From: Orbus sasakiae
GTDB taxonomy: Bacteria; Pseudomonadota; Gammaproteobacteria; Enterobacterales; Orbaceae
Reading direction: 5' to 3'
NCBI RefSeq assembly: GCF_039542345.1
Contig: NZ_BAABHY010000001.1
Span: 1,736,001-1,800,000 of the forward strand
DNA length: 64,000 nt
Shown: piece after piece, positions 42,787 through 51,981 of the stretch
Layout: the number at the start of each line of letters is the position of its first letter
Position numbering within the stretch: position 1 is the stretch's first letter
The notes under the pieces: generated by a model
Database searches by the model: none
What the model was told of the DNA's origin: nothing
Seen by the model: the letters and a program-made list of their open reading frames with translations, nothing else
Made by a program: the position numbers and the translations under genes

Positions 42787-43965
42787 ATGTCATCATCTAT
42801 GTGGCAATTTTCTAAGCGTGCTGCCGCACTAAAAAGTTCAGCAATCAGAGAAATTCTTAAAGTAACAGAGCTTCCTCATGTGATTTCATTTGCTGGAGGG
42901 TTGCCTTCACCAGACACCTTCCCGGTTAAAAAGATCAAACAAGCAGTAGATGATATCATGAACAGTGATGAGGCCTTTAGCGCTTTACAATACGGTCCTA
43001 CAGAAGGATATAAACCATTACGTCAATGGGTCGTAAACTTAATTAACCAACGCGAACAGACTAACCTAACCACAGATAATGTTTTGATTGTTACAGGTTC
43101 ACAGCAAGCACTTGATTTGATTGGTAAGGCCCTGATTGACAAGGGAACTAAAGTCCTGGTTGAAACCCCAACCTATTTAGGTGGCTTACAGACATTTACC
43201 CAGTATGAACCTGAATACGTATCCATTGCCAGCGACGAACACGGTCTTAATCCTGATGAATTAAGCGATAGTGTTGCTCAATCAGCCAGTTTTCTTTATA
43301 CCATCCCGAATTTCCAAAACCCAACGGGAAGACGCTTATCAGCTGAAAGACGTAAAAAATTAGCCGATAAAGCAAAAGCCAATCAATTACTCATGATTGA
43401 AGATGACCCTTACGGGGAATTGGATTATCAAGGACATCGTTTACCAAGCCTACTTAGCTTTGCGCCCGATAATACCGTTTACCTGGGTTCATTTTCTAAA
43501 ATTTTAGCACCCGGTATGCGTTTAGGTTATGTTGTTGGTCCTGCAGATTTTATTCGCAAATTAGTCCAATTAAAACAAGCTGCTGATTTACATACACCAA
43601 GTTACACACAGCATATTGCCTACCACGTGATCAAAGATGGCTATTTAGGTGATCATATTCCTAAAATTCGTGAATTATACAAAACACGTTGTCAATTTAT
43701 GTTAGAACAACTTGAAAAATACATGCCTAAATCAGTACGTTGGACAAAACCAGAGGGAGGGATGTTTATTTGGGTGGTATTACCAGAACACATTGATACG
43801 ACGACATTACTCGCTGAAGCAGTCAAAAATAACGTGGCGTTCGTGCCTGGGGAATCGTTTTTCGCGACTCATCCACAAAAGAACTGTTTACGTTTAGCCT
43901 TTGTTACCGTACCTGAAGAACGAATTGAGCAAGGTATTAAAATTTTAGCTGATTTGATTAAGTAA
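42787..43965 (+). CDS. PLP-dependent aminotransferase (2-aminoadipate/LysN-like)
   Basis: Fold-type I aminotransferase of 392 residues related to LysN and to the aminotransferase domain of MocR regulators. It has NPTG in PNFQNPTGRRLS, the PLP-contacting EDDPYGEL and the Schiff-base lysine in GSFSKILAPGMRLGY (near residue 237). Donor and acceptor cannot be fixed; broad-range branched-chain/aromatic/2-aminoadipate activity is common in this group. Single plus-strand gene, converging on niaP. Confidence 0.88.
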   Translation: MSSSMWQFSKRAAALKSSAIREILKVTELPHVISFAGGLPSPDTFPVKKIKQAVDDIMNSDEAFSALQYGPTEGYKPLRQWVVNLINQREQTNLTTDNVLIVTGSQQALDLIGKALIDKGTKVLVETPTYLGGLQTFTQYEPEYVSIASDEHGLNPDELSDSVAQSASFLYTIPNFQNPTGRRLSAERRKKLADKAKANQLLMIEDDPYGELDYQGHRLPSLLSFAPDNTVYLGSFSKILAPGMRLGYVVGPADFIRKLVQLKQAADLHTPSYTQHIAYHVIKDGYLGDHIPKIRELYKTRCQFMLEQLEKYMPKSVRWTKPEGGMFIWVVLPEHIDTTTLLAEAVKNNVAFVPGESFFATHPQKNCLRLAFVTVPEERIEQGIKILADLIK

Positions 43966-43972
43966 TTGCAGC

Positions 43973-44003
43973 CCTTCAACGTGGTTAATAACGACGTTGA
44001 AGG
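43973..44003. terminator. Hairpin between converging aminotransferase and niaP
   Basis: CCTTCAACGT (43973-43982) and its exact complement (43994-44003) with an 11-nt loop. It lies between two stop codons. No strong T-run is present on either strand. Confidence 0.5.
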
Positions 44004-44012
44004 ATGACTTCA

Positions 44013-45236
44013 CTAATCAAGTAATCTTTGCTGTTTGGTTTCTTGACCCAGCACGATAACCGCAATAATAGCAATGAATAGTGATATCGCAAACACCATA
44101 AAAATGGTCGAAATCGCAAATCCTGCTGTTACCATTGACCCAACCATTAAAGGCCCGAGTATTCCCCCAATCCGCCCTATCGACGCTGCCATACCCGCCC
44201 CGGTTGCACGAATATGCGTGGCATATTGCTCGGGCGTATAAGCATACATGGCCCCCCATGCACCTAAATTGAAGAAAGACAATAAGACGCCAAACAATAA
44301 TAAACTTTCTGTCGTTTGAGCCATACCAAACAAATAAGCGCTCATTAAGGTACCCAATAAATAACTGGCTAAAATCCACTTACGCCCAACACGCTCAATT
44401 AACCAAGCGACAGTAAAATAGCCAGGTAATTGCGCGAGCGTCATAATAAGCATATAACCAAAACTTTGGACCAAGCTAAAGCCTTTAAGCATCATCACAT
44501 TCGGTAACCATAAAAACATCCCATAATATGAGAACACCACACAAAACCATAAAATCCAAAGCATCAATGTACTTTTTCGATAGGATTTTTGCCATAACAT
44601 TTGGATTTTTAGCCAAATCGATTCGCTTTTAGCTGACTGATTTAACACATGATAACAAGGAGAATCAGCGAGATTAAAACGTAAATAGAGCGCATAAAAA
44701 GCAGGAATTGCACTTAACAACATCACACCCCGCCAACCAATTGCAGGCAACGGAATTAAGAAATAAGCAATAAAAGCAGCTAAAATCCACCCTAATGCCC
44801 AAAAACTTTCAAGTAACACAATAACGCGACCACGAATTTCAGCAGGGACACTTTCGCTAACTAAAGTCGAGGCAACGGGTAATTCGCCACCCAATCCCAT
44901 ACCAATGAAAAAACGAAGTACCAGTAAACTGCCTAATCCCCAGGCAAAAGCGCTTAGCCCACTTGCAATACTGAACATCAATAAGGTGATAATGAATGCA
45001 GATTTGCGCCCTTTTTTATCAGCATAAAGACCAAAAACAAATGCACCAACAGCCATCCCAATCGAGTTAATACTGCCAATTAATCCTAATTGTTGAGCTG
45101 AAAGATGCCAGTCAACTTTTAACGCAGCTAAAATAAAAGCCAATAGACCAATATCCATGGCATCAAATAGCCAACCCGTTCCGGCAATCAAAAGTAATTT
45201 ATGACTTGATGTGACTCGACAATTAAATTTTTCCAT
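44013..45236 (-). CDS. niaP: NiaP-like MFS transporter (niacin or related pyridine)
   Basis: Major-facilitator protein of 407 residues and 12 predicted helices. The sequence is strikingly similar to Bacillus NiaP as I recall it: GWLFDAMDIGLLAFI, IGMGLGGELPVASTLVSE, RGRVIVLLESFWALGW and WFCVVFSYYGMFLWLP. NiaP imports nicotinate or nicotinamide. It is 34 bp after pdxR on the same strand, so it may be co-expressed with the vitamin B6 regulator, and a B6 vitamer cannot be excluded as substrate. Confidence 0.83.
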   Translation of the reverse strand: MEKFNCRVTSSHKLLLIAGTGWLFDAMDIGLLAFILAALKVDWHLSAQQLGLIGSINSIGMAVGAFVFGLYADKKGRKSAFIITLLMFSIASGLSAFAWGLGSLLVLRFFIGMGLGGELPVASTLVSESVPAEIRGRVIVLLESFWALGWILAAFIAYFLIPLPAIGWRGVMLLSAIPAFYALYLRFNLADSPCYHVLNQSAKSESIWLKIQMLWQKSYRKSTLMLWILWFCVVFSYYGMFLWLPNVMMLKGFSLVQSFGYMLIMTLAQLPGYFTVAWLIERVGRKWILASYLLGTLMSAYLFGMAQTTESLLLFGVLLSFFNLGAWGAMYAYTPEQYATHIRATGAGMAASIGRIGGILGPLMVGSMVTAGFAISTIFMVFAISLFIAIIAVIVLGQETKQQRLLD

Positions 45237-45270
45237 GTTTGTATGATATATAAAACAAAGAGTTTGTATA

Positions 45271-46680
45271 TCAAAGCAGATTTCCTAAAAAATGTCCATA
45301 GCTTAATCTAATATTTCCAATTGAATCTCCAAAATTTTCACCTTTAGCCACAAGAATAGATTTTGCTAACCATATATTTAAAAACTCATCAAATTGTTTA
45401 TTATTTTTAACATTAAGGTGTGCATACAAATGAAACCCACCCTGTGGCACACAATAAGTAATCTGACTTGGATAGTGGGCATTGAGCTGCTCAATCAATT
45501 GATCTCGTTTTATTTTTAATTGATGTCGTAAAACGTCTTGATGGTATTGATAGTGATGTTGTAAATAGTCCTCAGCCAATAATTGAGGCAAAATACTTAA
45601 CCCCGAATCAATATGTTGCCTAATTTCAGCCAAACGCTGAATAATCTTGGTAGGGGCAACCATCCAACCGATTCGAATACTTTTCCCTATATATTTAGAT
45701 AATGATCCCAGATAGATCACTTGATTATGATTATCAACTTTTTTTATTGGGTGATAATTGACCTGTGAATCAAAATAGAGTGCACTATAAGCATCGTCTT
45801 CAACAATACCAATGCATGCTTGATAGCAAAAAGATAACACCGCTTGCTTCCTGCGTTCACTCATCACAGTACCCGTAGGGTTTTGAAACACCGGATTTAA
45901 AAAAATCCATTTTAAATGAAAGGTGTCATGTGTTTTTTGTAAATCATCAATAACAATCCCTTCATGATCCATTTTGATACCATAGATACGCACCCCCGCA
46001 GCCTGAAAAAGCGGTAATGAATAAAAATATGAAGGCGCTTCAACCCCAATTGCATCGCCGGGCTTCAGTAGCCCTTGCGTAATTAAGAACAATGCTTGTT
46101 GAGTACCCGATGTAATTAATATTTCGTCTTGACTCACCGACATATTAAATTGTTGCTGCATATAGTTTGCGATGTGTGACTTAAGTGATGGTAATCCAGT
46201 TTGTAGCATATCACTGTTTTTTTCTTGATAAACAAGCTCCTGCGAAGTCATTTCAGGCAACGTCAATTTAGGCATTAAGCTAACAGGCAAGTCACCATTG
46301 GCAAGATCGCAAAGTGGCTGTTGTTTAGCAATAGCTTGGTCTTTTCGTTGTTGTGTTTTTTGCTGATAAACGGAATATGTTTTATTAAAATTAGTCGGCA
46401 AATGCCAATTAATGGTAGGATAAACTTGTAATCCCCATTTTTTTGCATTCACAAATGTACCACTGCCTCGTTTCCTGACTAAAATACCGCGTTCCGTTAA
46501 TTGATCCAATGCATGAACAACCGTTGATCGGTTAATCTGTAATTTTTTGGCCAGTTCACGCTCTGCTGGTAATTTTTCATCAGGAATCAGTAAACCTTGC
46601 TCAATGTGTTTTTCGATCAGTGCAATTAACTTTTTAAATAGTACACCATCAAACTGGTTTAATTGTTGTTGAGTCCACAT
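45271..46680 (-). CDS. pdxR: PdxR, GntR/MocR-family regulator of vitamin B6 synthesis
   Basis: A 469-residue MocR protein: GntR-type winged helix at 1-75 (LPAERELAKKLQINRSTVVHALDQL) fused to an aminotransferase-like domain (PVFQNPTGTVMSERR, VEDDAYSALYF, and the PLP lysine in GSLSKYIGKSIRIGW). Such proteins bind PLP and activate pdxST when PLP is low. It is divergent from pdxS across a 363-bp region, which strongly supports the PdxR assignment. Confidence 0.9.
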   Translation of the reverse strand: MWTQQQLNQFDGVLFKKLIALIEKHIEQGLLIPDEKLPAERELAKKLQINRSTVVHALDQLTERGILVRKRGSGTFVNAKKWGLQVYPTINWHLPTNFNKTYSVYQQKTQQRKDQAIAKQQPLCDLANGDLPVSLMPKLTLPEMTSQELVYQEKNSDMLQTGLPSLKSHIANYMQQQFNMSVSQDEILITSGTQQALFLITQGLLKPGDAIGVEAPSYFYSLPLFQAAGVRIYGIKMDHEGIVIDDLQKTHDTFHLKWIFLNPVFQNPTGTVMSERRKQAVLSFCYQACIGIVEDDAYSALYFDSQVNYHPIKKVDNHNQVIYLGSLSKYIGKSIRIGWMVAPTKIIQRLAEIRQHIDSGLSILPQLLAEDYLQHHYQYHQDVLRHQLKIKRDQLIEQLNAHYPSQITYCVPQGGFHLYAHLNVKNNKQFDEFLNIWLAKSILVAKGENFGDSIGNIRLSYGHFLGNLL

Positions 46681-47043
46681 AATTCGCCTAATGTTTAATA
46701 ATGTAATGTTTAAAGGCTACTGACTAAGCCAGCCTATGCCCTTCGCGATTTTCTGAGGCAATGTAATCAGCCATAATAACGTTGTGAAGCTGATTTAGCA
46801 TGGTCTAGTCGAGATGATTTGAAAACACAGTAATTGATTGTACAAGCGACGGATAAACAAAAAATTATTATGTAGCAATCTAATTTATGCATCACCGGGT
46901 CAATTTGCTCCCCGATTTAAAGTATTTTCGTCAACTATCATACAAAATTGGATGGTATAAAAATAGTCCAATTGGCTGTTTTTTTGCTTTAATTATTTTT
47001 CCATAATAACCAAGTCGAATAGAAACTGGATTTGGAGAGAAAA
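46681..47043. other. Divergent pdxR-pdxS control region
   Basis: About 360 bp with no gene. Near pdxS it contains the inverted repeat AATTGGA-N14-TCCAATT (46946-46973) enclosing a TATAAA hexamer (46956-46961). A further copy of the half-site is not obvious. The rest is AT-rich, with TAATGTTTAATAATGTAATGTTTAAAG repeats (two ATGTTTAA) just upstream of pdxR. Confidence 0.55.
46946..46973 (+). promoter_or_regulatory. Candidate PdxR operator and pdxST promoter
   Basis: Seven-base inverted repeats AATTGGA and TCCAATT flank 14 bp containing TATAAA, about 70 bp before the pdxS start. MocR regulators bind repeated half-sites in their divergent promoters, so this is the best candidate in the region. 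The assignment is inference. Confidence 0.5.
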
Positions 47044-47934
47044 ATGAATAATAAAACATTAGGTTCACAAACGGTAAAACGCGGGATGGCACAAATGCAA
47101 AAAGGTGGCGTGATTATGGACGTTATCAATGCAGAACAAGCTCGAATTGCTGAACAAGCAGGAGCCGTTGCGGTTATGGCTCTTGAACGTGTGCCATCAG
47201 ACATCCGTGCAGCAGGTGGCGTTGCAAGAATGGCAGATCCAACGATCGTCGAAGACGTCATGAATGCCGTTTCAATCCCAGTCATGGCAAAAGCCCGAAT
47301 TGGTCATATTGTCGAAGCTCGCGTACTGGAAGCAATGGGTGTTGATTACATTGATGAAAGTGAAGTATTAACGCCTGCTGATGAACAATATCACTTATTA
47401 AAAAATGAATTTGTTGTCCCTTTTGTATGCGGTTGTCGTGACTTAGGTGAAGCGTTACGTCGTATTGGTGAAGGCGCTTCAATGCTAAGAACTAAAGGTG
47501 AACCAGGTACGGGAAATATTGTTGAAGCCGTCAGACATATGCGTAAAGTTAATGAACAAATTCGTATTGTAACAAGTAAAAATAATGATGAGCTAATGAC
47601 TTACGCTAAAGAGATCGGCGCTCCTTATGAACTTGTTTTACAAATTAAAAGTTTAGGAACACTCCCTGTGGTTAACTTTGCAGCAGGCGGTATCGCCACA
47701 CCCGCTGATGCCGCATTAATGATGCAACTTGGTGCTGACGGAGTATTTGTTGGTTCTGGTATCTTTAAATCAGATAATCCTGAAAAATTTGCAAAAGCAA
47801 TTGTACAAGCAACGACACATTTTGATGATTACCCGCGTATTGTTGAATTATCCAAAAACTTGGGTAGTGCAATGAAAGGGATTGAAATCAGTAAACTTGC
47901 AGATTCCGAGCGTATGCAAGATCGAGGTTGGTAA
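47044..47934 (+). CDS. pdxS: PdxS, pyridoxal 5'-phosphate synthase subunit
   Basis: Forms PLP from ribose 5-phosphate, glyceraldehyde 3-phosphate and ammonia in the DXP-independent pathway. The 296-residue TIM barrel has VKRGMAQMQKGGVIMDV at the start, the catalytic lysine in PVMAKARIGH and GADGVFVGSGIFKS. Start set at ATG 47044 with GGAG upstream (an earlier TTG is in frame). Its stop overlaps the pdxT start by one base. In gammaproteobacteria this route is known from Pasteurellaceae; E. coli uses pdxA/pdxJ. Confidence 0.97.
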   Translation: MNNKTLGSQTVKRGMAQMQKGGVIMDVINAEQARIAEQAGAVAVMALERVPSDIRAAGGVARMADPTIVEDVMNAVSIPVMAKARIGHIVEARVLEAMGVDYIDESEVLTPADEQYHLLKNEFVVPFVCGCRDLGEALRRIGEGASMLRTKGEPGTGNIVEAVRHMRKVNEQIRIVTSKNNDELMTYAKEIGAPYELVLQIKSLGTLPVVNFAAGGIATPADAALMMQLGADGVFVGSGIFKSDNPEKFAKAIVQATTHFDDYPRIVELSKNLGSAMKGIEISKLADSERMQDRGW

Positions 47935-48518
47935 TGAAACGGATCGGGGTTTTAAATCTACAAGGTGCGGTTAGCGAACATTTAACCATGTTAGCTAAAC
48001 TAGATAACGTTAAACCAATACTAGTGAAACAACCGGATGAGATTCAATCGTTAGATGGCTTAATTATTCCTGGCGGTGAATCGACCGCTATTAGCCGATT
48101 AATTAAAGAAAATGGCCTGTATGACCCCATCAAACAGTTAGCAAAATCGGGTAAAGGCATTTTTGGTACCTGTGCCGGATTAGTCTTATGTGCTAAAACA
48201 ACAACACACATTACTCAGGCCGATCGAACGGTAATGCCATTAGCACTGATTGATATTGTGGTCGAACGTAATGGATTTGGACGTCAAGTGGATAGTTTTG
48301 AAACGAATCTGGATATTGTAAACATTGGTCAGCACATTCCGGCTGTTTTTATTCGAGCCCCTTACATCGAATCGTTTGCAGGTAATGTCACACCACTTGC
48401 TTATATTGATGATCATTGTGTGATGGCTGAGTCTGATAATATTTTAGTTTGTTCGTTTCATCCAGAGCTGACTGGCGATGCAAGAATTATGCAGTATTTC
48501 GTTGATAAATTTTGTTAA
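47934..48518 (+). CDS. pdxT: PdxT, glutaminase subunit of PLP synthase
   Basis: Class I glutamine amidotransferase that supplies ammonia to PdxS. The 194 residues have the nucleophile Cys80 in FGTCAGLVL, the oxyanion PGGEST (46-51) and the C-terminal His-x-Glu in SFHPELT. The ATG at 47934 overlaps the pdxS TAA. A terminator follows. Confidence 0.97.
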   Translation: MKRIGVLNLQGAVSEHLTMLAKLDNVKPILVKQPDEIQSLDGLIIPGGESTAISRLIKENGLYDPIKQLAKSGKGIFGTCAGLVLCAKTTTHITQADRTVMPLALIDIVVERNGFGRQVDSFETNLDIVNIGQHIPAVFIRAPYIESFAGNVTPLAYIDDHCVMAESDNILVCSFHPELTGDARIMQYFVDKFC

Positions 48519-48522
48519 CACT

Positions 48523-48550
48523 AAAACAGGCTATTACTAGCCTGTTTTTC
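48523..48550. terminator. Bidirectional terminator between pdxT and the DUF305 gene
   Basis: AAAACAGGCTA (48523-48533) and its complement (48538-48548) with a 4-nt loop, A-rich before and T-rich after. It can end both converging genes. Confidence 0.85.
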
Positions 48551-48563
48551 ATTAAAAGATCAA

Positions 48564-48923
48564 CTATTTGGCTTGGTGTTTTTCAAGCCACTGTTTCATA
48601 AATTCAATTTCTTTTTCTTGGGCCTTGATCACTTCTTCAGCTAACGCTTTAATCTCAGGATCTTTACCATATTTCAATTCAATTTTAGCCATATCAATCG
48701 CCCCTTGATGATGTGGGATCATTCCTTTCACAAACGCAACATCAGGATCTTGTGACATCACACCATCCATCATCGGTTTATGCATATCATCCATGGCTTT
48801 CATATACTCAACTGTCATAGTATTCGCATTTTGCTTAACAGCATGATGATCTGTTTCAGCGAGGGCATTTTGAGCAGATAAAACAAAAACAATTGAACAC
48901 GCCGTTAACATAATTTTTTTCAT
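48564..48923 (-). CDS. DUF305 periplasmic protein
   Basis: A 119-residue exported protein with a signal peptide cleaved near ALA-E (residue 22). The mature part has the DUF305 signature FVKGMIPHHQGAIDMAKIELKYG and is rich in Met and His (YMKAMDDMHKPMMDGVM), suggesting metal binding; DUF305 proteins such as CopM bind copper in other bacteria. The C terminus is a predicted helical coiled region. Monocistronic. Confidence 0.88.
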   Translation of the reverse strand: MKKIMLTACSIVFVLSAQNALAETDHHAVKQNANTMTVEYMKAMDDMHKPMMDGVMSQDPDVAFVKGMIPHHQGAIDMAKIELKYGKDPEIKALAEEVIKAQEKEIEFMKQWLEKHQAK

Positions 48924-49064
48924 AACACATCTCCAATATTTGATGTAACACTGCTTTTAATTGTAAAGATTTTTTCCAACAAAATCTGTTAACAATCATT
49001 ATCTTTGGTTAAATATTATGTAAATTTTAATGTTGTTTCAAAATCATTTTGCTTTTTAAATCTT

Positions 49065-49099
49065 AAACATGTATTTTATATATATGTTTTAAGCATAAT
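49065..49099 (+). promoter_or_regulatory. Candidate NsrR site and promoter of hcp-hcr
   Basis: AACATGTATTTTATATATATGTT (within 49065-49089) is an 11-1-11 imperfect palindrome in which 10 of 12 pairs match, the layout of NsrR sites. It lies over the -35 region of a CATAAT -10 hexamer (49094-49099), 46 bp before hcp. Because nsrR is the third gene of the locus, autoregulated repression by nitric oxide sensing fits. Confidence 0.6.
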
Positions 49100-49144
49100 A
49101 AGATTTATATCAATAAACAATAAATAATAATTAAAGGAGCAATG

Positions 49145-50815
49145 ATGTTTTGTATTCAATGTGAGCAAACTATAACAACGCCTGCATCTAAAGGATGTAG
49201 CTATGCACAAGGCATGTGTGGTAAAACGGCTGAAGTATCCGATCTGCAAGATGTTTTAGTCGCAGCATTACAACGTGTTTCGTTTTGGGCTTCAATCTGC
49301 CACCAATACCAAATTATAGATCGTGATATTGACCGTTGGTCTTTTCAAACGTTTTTTTCGACATTAACCAATGTTAATTTTGATCCTGAACGAATGTTAA
49401 ATTACATTCAACAAGCTGAAATCAATAGTCAAAAGCTTGAACAATTAGCGAAAGCTGCTGTGTTACAAGCAAATCATACCTTACCTTCGCTGACTTATTG
49501 CGCACAAATTCGTTATCCAAACAGTAAAGAAGAGCTATTAAAAATGGCACCGCATGTCATCCTTAATCGGGGTAAAGGTGAAGTGAGTGAGGATATCATC
49601 GGCTTGCGTCTCCTTGCTTTGTATGGTTTAAAAGGTGCCGCTGCATATATGGAACATGCCGCTGTATTAGGTCAATTTAATGACCAAATTTGTACTGAAT
49701 ACCATCGCATTATGAACATATTAGGTGATAATCCAACGGATCTTAATCAATTACTGACATTATCAATGGACATTGGTACATTAAATTATCAAGTCATGGC
49801 AATGCTTGATAATGGTGAAACCAATACATTTGGACATCCGACACCAACTCAAGTGAATACAAAGCCGATTGCTGGTAAGTGTATTTTGGTTTCTGGACAT
49901 GATTTTCATGATCTACGTTTAATTTTAGAACAGACCGAAGGCACTGGGATCAACATTTATACTCATGGCGAAATGCTACCAGCCCACGCTTATCCAGAAT
50001 TAAAAAAATTCTCTCACTTAGTTGGTAACTTTGGTAGTGCATGGCAAAATCAGCAAAGCGAATTTGCTAAATTTCCGGGCGCGGTAATTATGACGTCAAA
50101 TTGCATCATTAACCCGTTTGTTGGTCAATATGCCGACCGTATTTTTACCCGCAGTATTGTCGGCTGGCCTGGCGTTACCCACCTTGAAGGTGATGATTTA
50201 AGTCAGGTTGTCGATGCAGCACTCGCTCAACCAGGATTTCAGCATACTGAATTAGAACATTATATTACAATTGGTTTTGCACGTAATACTTTAATGAATG
50301 TCGCGCCAACTGTTGTGGAACAAATCAAAGCTGGCAATATCAAACACTTCTTTCTTATTGGGGGTTGTGATGGAAGTAAAGGTGAACGTCATTATTACAC
50401 CGATATGGCAAATCAAGTGCCACAAGATAGTGTCATTCTTACCTTAGGCTGTGGTAAGTATCGATTCAATAAACAAAATTTTGGTGATATCAATGGTATC
50501 CCACGTTTACTCGATATTGGTCAATGTAATGATGCCTATTCCGCAATTCAATTAGCACTTGCCTTAGCCGAAACCTTTAATTGCAGCGTCAATGAATTAC
50601 CCCTTACGCTGGTTCTCTCTTGGTTTGAACAAAAAGCGATCGTGATTTTATTAACGCTTTTAGCACTGGGTGTTAAAGGCATTTATACCGGACCAACGAT
50701 GCCGGGGTTTTTAACCGATAATTTGATTCATATTTTACAAGAAAAATTTGATTTACGCGCCACCACTGACGCGACTGATGATTTAACAAAAATTTTAGCG
50801 CCAAAAGCCGCTTAA
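49145..50815 (+). CDS. hcp: Hcp, hybrid-cluster protein
   Basis: Fe-S protein with a [4Fe-4S] or [2Fe-2S] cluster and a hybrid 4Fe-2S-2O cluster; acts as NO reductase and as an S-nitrosylase in enteric bacteria under anaerobic conditions. The 556 residues include N-terminal FCIQCEQT and GCSYAQGMCGKT, HGEMLPAH, TSNCIIN, GCGKYRFN and the C-terminal SWFEQKAIVILLTLLALG. ATG 49145 is preferred over the adjacent ATG 49142 for its distance from GGAG. Followed by hcr. Confidence 0.97.
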   Translation: MFCIQCEQTITTPASKGCSYAQGMCGKTAEVSDLQDVLVAALQRVSFWASICHQYQIIDRDIDRWSFQTFFSTLTNVNFDPERMLNYIQQAEINSQKLEQLAKAAVLQANHTLPSLTYCAQIRYPNSKEELLKMAPHVILNRGKGEVSEDIIGLRLLALYGLKGAAAYMEHAAVLGQFNDQICTEYHRIMNILGDNPTDLNQLLTLSMDIGTLNYQVMAMLDNGETNTFGHPTPTQVNTKPIAGKCILVSGHDFHDLRLILEQTEGTGINIYTHGEMLPAHAYPELKKFSHLVGNFGSAWQNQQSEFAKFPGAVIMTSNCIINPFVGQYADRIFTRSIVGWPGVTHLEGDDLSQVVDAALAQPGFQHTELEHYITIGFARNTLMNVAPTVVEQIKAGNIKHFFLIGGCDGSKGERHYYTDMANQVPQDSVILTLGCGKYRFNKQNFGDINGIPRLLDIGQCNDAYSAIQLALALAETFNCSVNELPLTLVLSWFEQKAIVILLTLLALGVKGIYTGPTMPGFLTDNLIHILQEKFDLRATTDATDDLTKILAPKAA

Positions 50816-50834
50816 TCATCGTTAAGTTCAATGT

Positions 50835-50855
50835 AGCCCTTATTTTATAAGGGCT
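50835..50855 (+). other. Intercistronic hairpin between hcp and hcr
   Basis: AGCCCTTAT and its exact complement with a 3-nt loop, 19 bp after hcp. There is no T-run. It may protect the hcp 3' end and lower hcr expression relative to hcp. Confidence 0.55.
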
Positions 50856-50880
50856 TACAATAATAAGTTAAGGTCAAACC

Positions 50881-51906
50881 ATGTCATTTAAAACGACTTC
50901 TTTAGTACTGATTAAGCGTCACGCAGAAACCGAGGATACGGAAAGTTTTTATTTTCAAACGAAAGAAGCCTCACCACTTAATTTTAAACCTGGTCAGTTT
51001 ATTTTACTCAGCGTGACAATTAATAATACAACGCAAGTACGAGCTTACTCAATCAGCTCTCAGCCAAATAACCAAATTATTCAATTAACCATTAAACGAG
51101 TAAACAATGGACTTGTCTCTAATTGGTTAATTGATCATCTTCAACCTAACCAAGAAGTATTGGTACAAGATATTGCGGGAGAATTTAATATTATCGACCG
51201 TCCTTATCGACAAAAAATACTCTTCATCAGTGCGGGATGCGGTATTACACCAGTCTTTTCAATGGCCAATTATTTATTAAACCATCAAAGCGATATAGAA
51301 ATAGACTTTTTACACTGTGCAAAAGATGAAGATAACATTATTTATGATGCTAAACTGCCACAATTAGCCGAATTAAACACGCAATTTCATTATCATTTAC
51401 GTTTAAAAAAACGTATCAGTACGCAGGCACTTGACTGTTCATCGGTTGGTCGTGTGACACCTGAATTTTTAAGCGCGAACTATAATCGCATACAACAATA
51501 CACGATCTTTTTGTGTGGCTCGCAGCGCTTTATGCAAGACATTACGCAATCACTCAATACATTGGGCTTTGATATGGCCCATTTCTATCATGAAAGCTTT
51601 CATGTTGAGTCAACTAACGCAACTCACATAAATTCTCATCCTTCTGTCACCGTTAGTATACCCAGCTTTGATTTTGAACAAACCGTCCCTTACGATGAAA
51701 ATTTACTTCATATTCTTGAGTCAGGGCAATTGCCGATTATTGGCGCATGCCGCGCCGGTGTTTGTGGTTCTTGCAAGTGTAAAATAGAACATGGTGAAGT
51801 CGAATCAACGAGTACCGCCACATTGACGCCACAAGAAATCGAACAAGGTTATCGGTTGGCCTGTTCAAGTAAGGTTAAAACAGATGTGCGAGTTTCCCTA
51901 TTTTAA
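50881..51906 (+). CDS. hcr: Hcr, NADH oxidoreductase partner of Hcp
   Basis: A 341-residue flavoprotein that reduces Hcp with NADH. FAD-binding RAYSISSQP (about 57-65), NAD-binding GCGITPVFSMA, and a C-terminal plant-type [2Fe-2S] ferredoxin domain with CRAGVCGSCKCK and a distal cysteine (YRLACSS). Length close to E. coli Hcr (322). Second gene of hcp-hcr-nsrR. Confidence 0.94.
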   Translation: MSFKTTSLVLIKRHAETEDTESFYFQTKEASPLNFKPGQFILLSVTINNTTQVRAYSISSQPNNQIIQLTIKRVNNGLVSNWLIDHLQPNQEVLVQDIAGEFNIIDRPYRQKILFISAGCGITPVFSMANYLLNHQSDIEIDFLHCAKDEDNIIYDAKLPQLAELNTQFHYHLRLKKRISTQALDCSSVGRVTPEFLSANYNRIQQYTIFLCGSQRFMQDITQSLNTLGFDMAHFYHESFHVESTNATHINSHPSVTVSIPSFDFEQTVPYDENLLHILESGQLPIIGACRAGVCGSCKCKIEHGEVESTSTATLTPQEIEQGYRLACSSKVKTDVRVSLF

Positions 51907-51981
51907 GTAAGGTTAAGTTGATTTATTGGTGATTTTACTATAATGTACGCCCTTTAATCATCTCAATAATGCGGAGAAAAA

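Noticed and set aside
48994..49003. Fur-like half site (GATAATGATT on the minus strand) between the DUF305 gene and hcp
   Set aside because: Only about half of the 19-bp consensus is matched and neither gene is an obvious iron-uptake gene.
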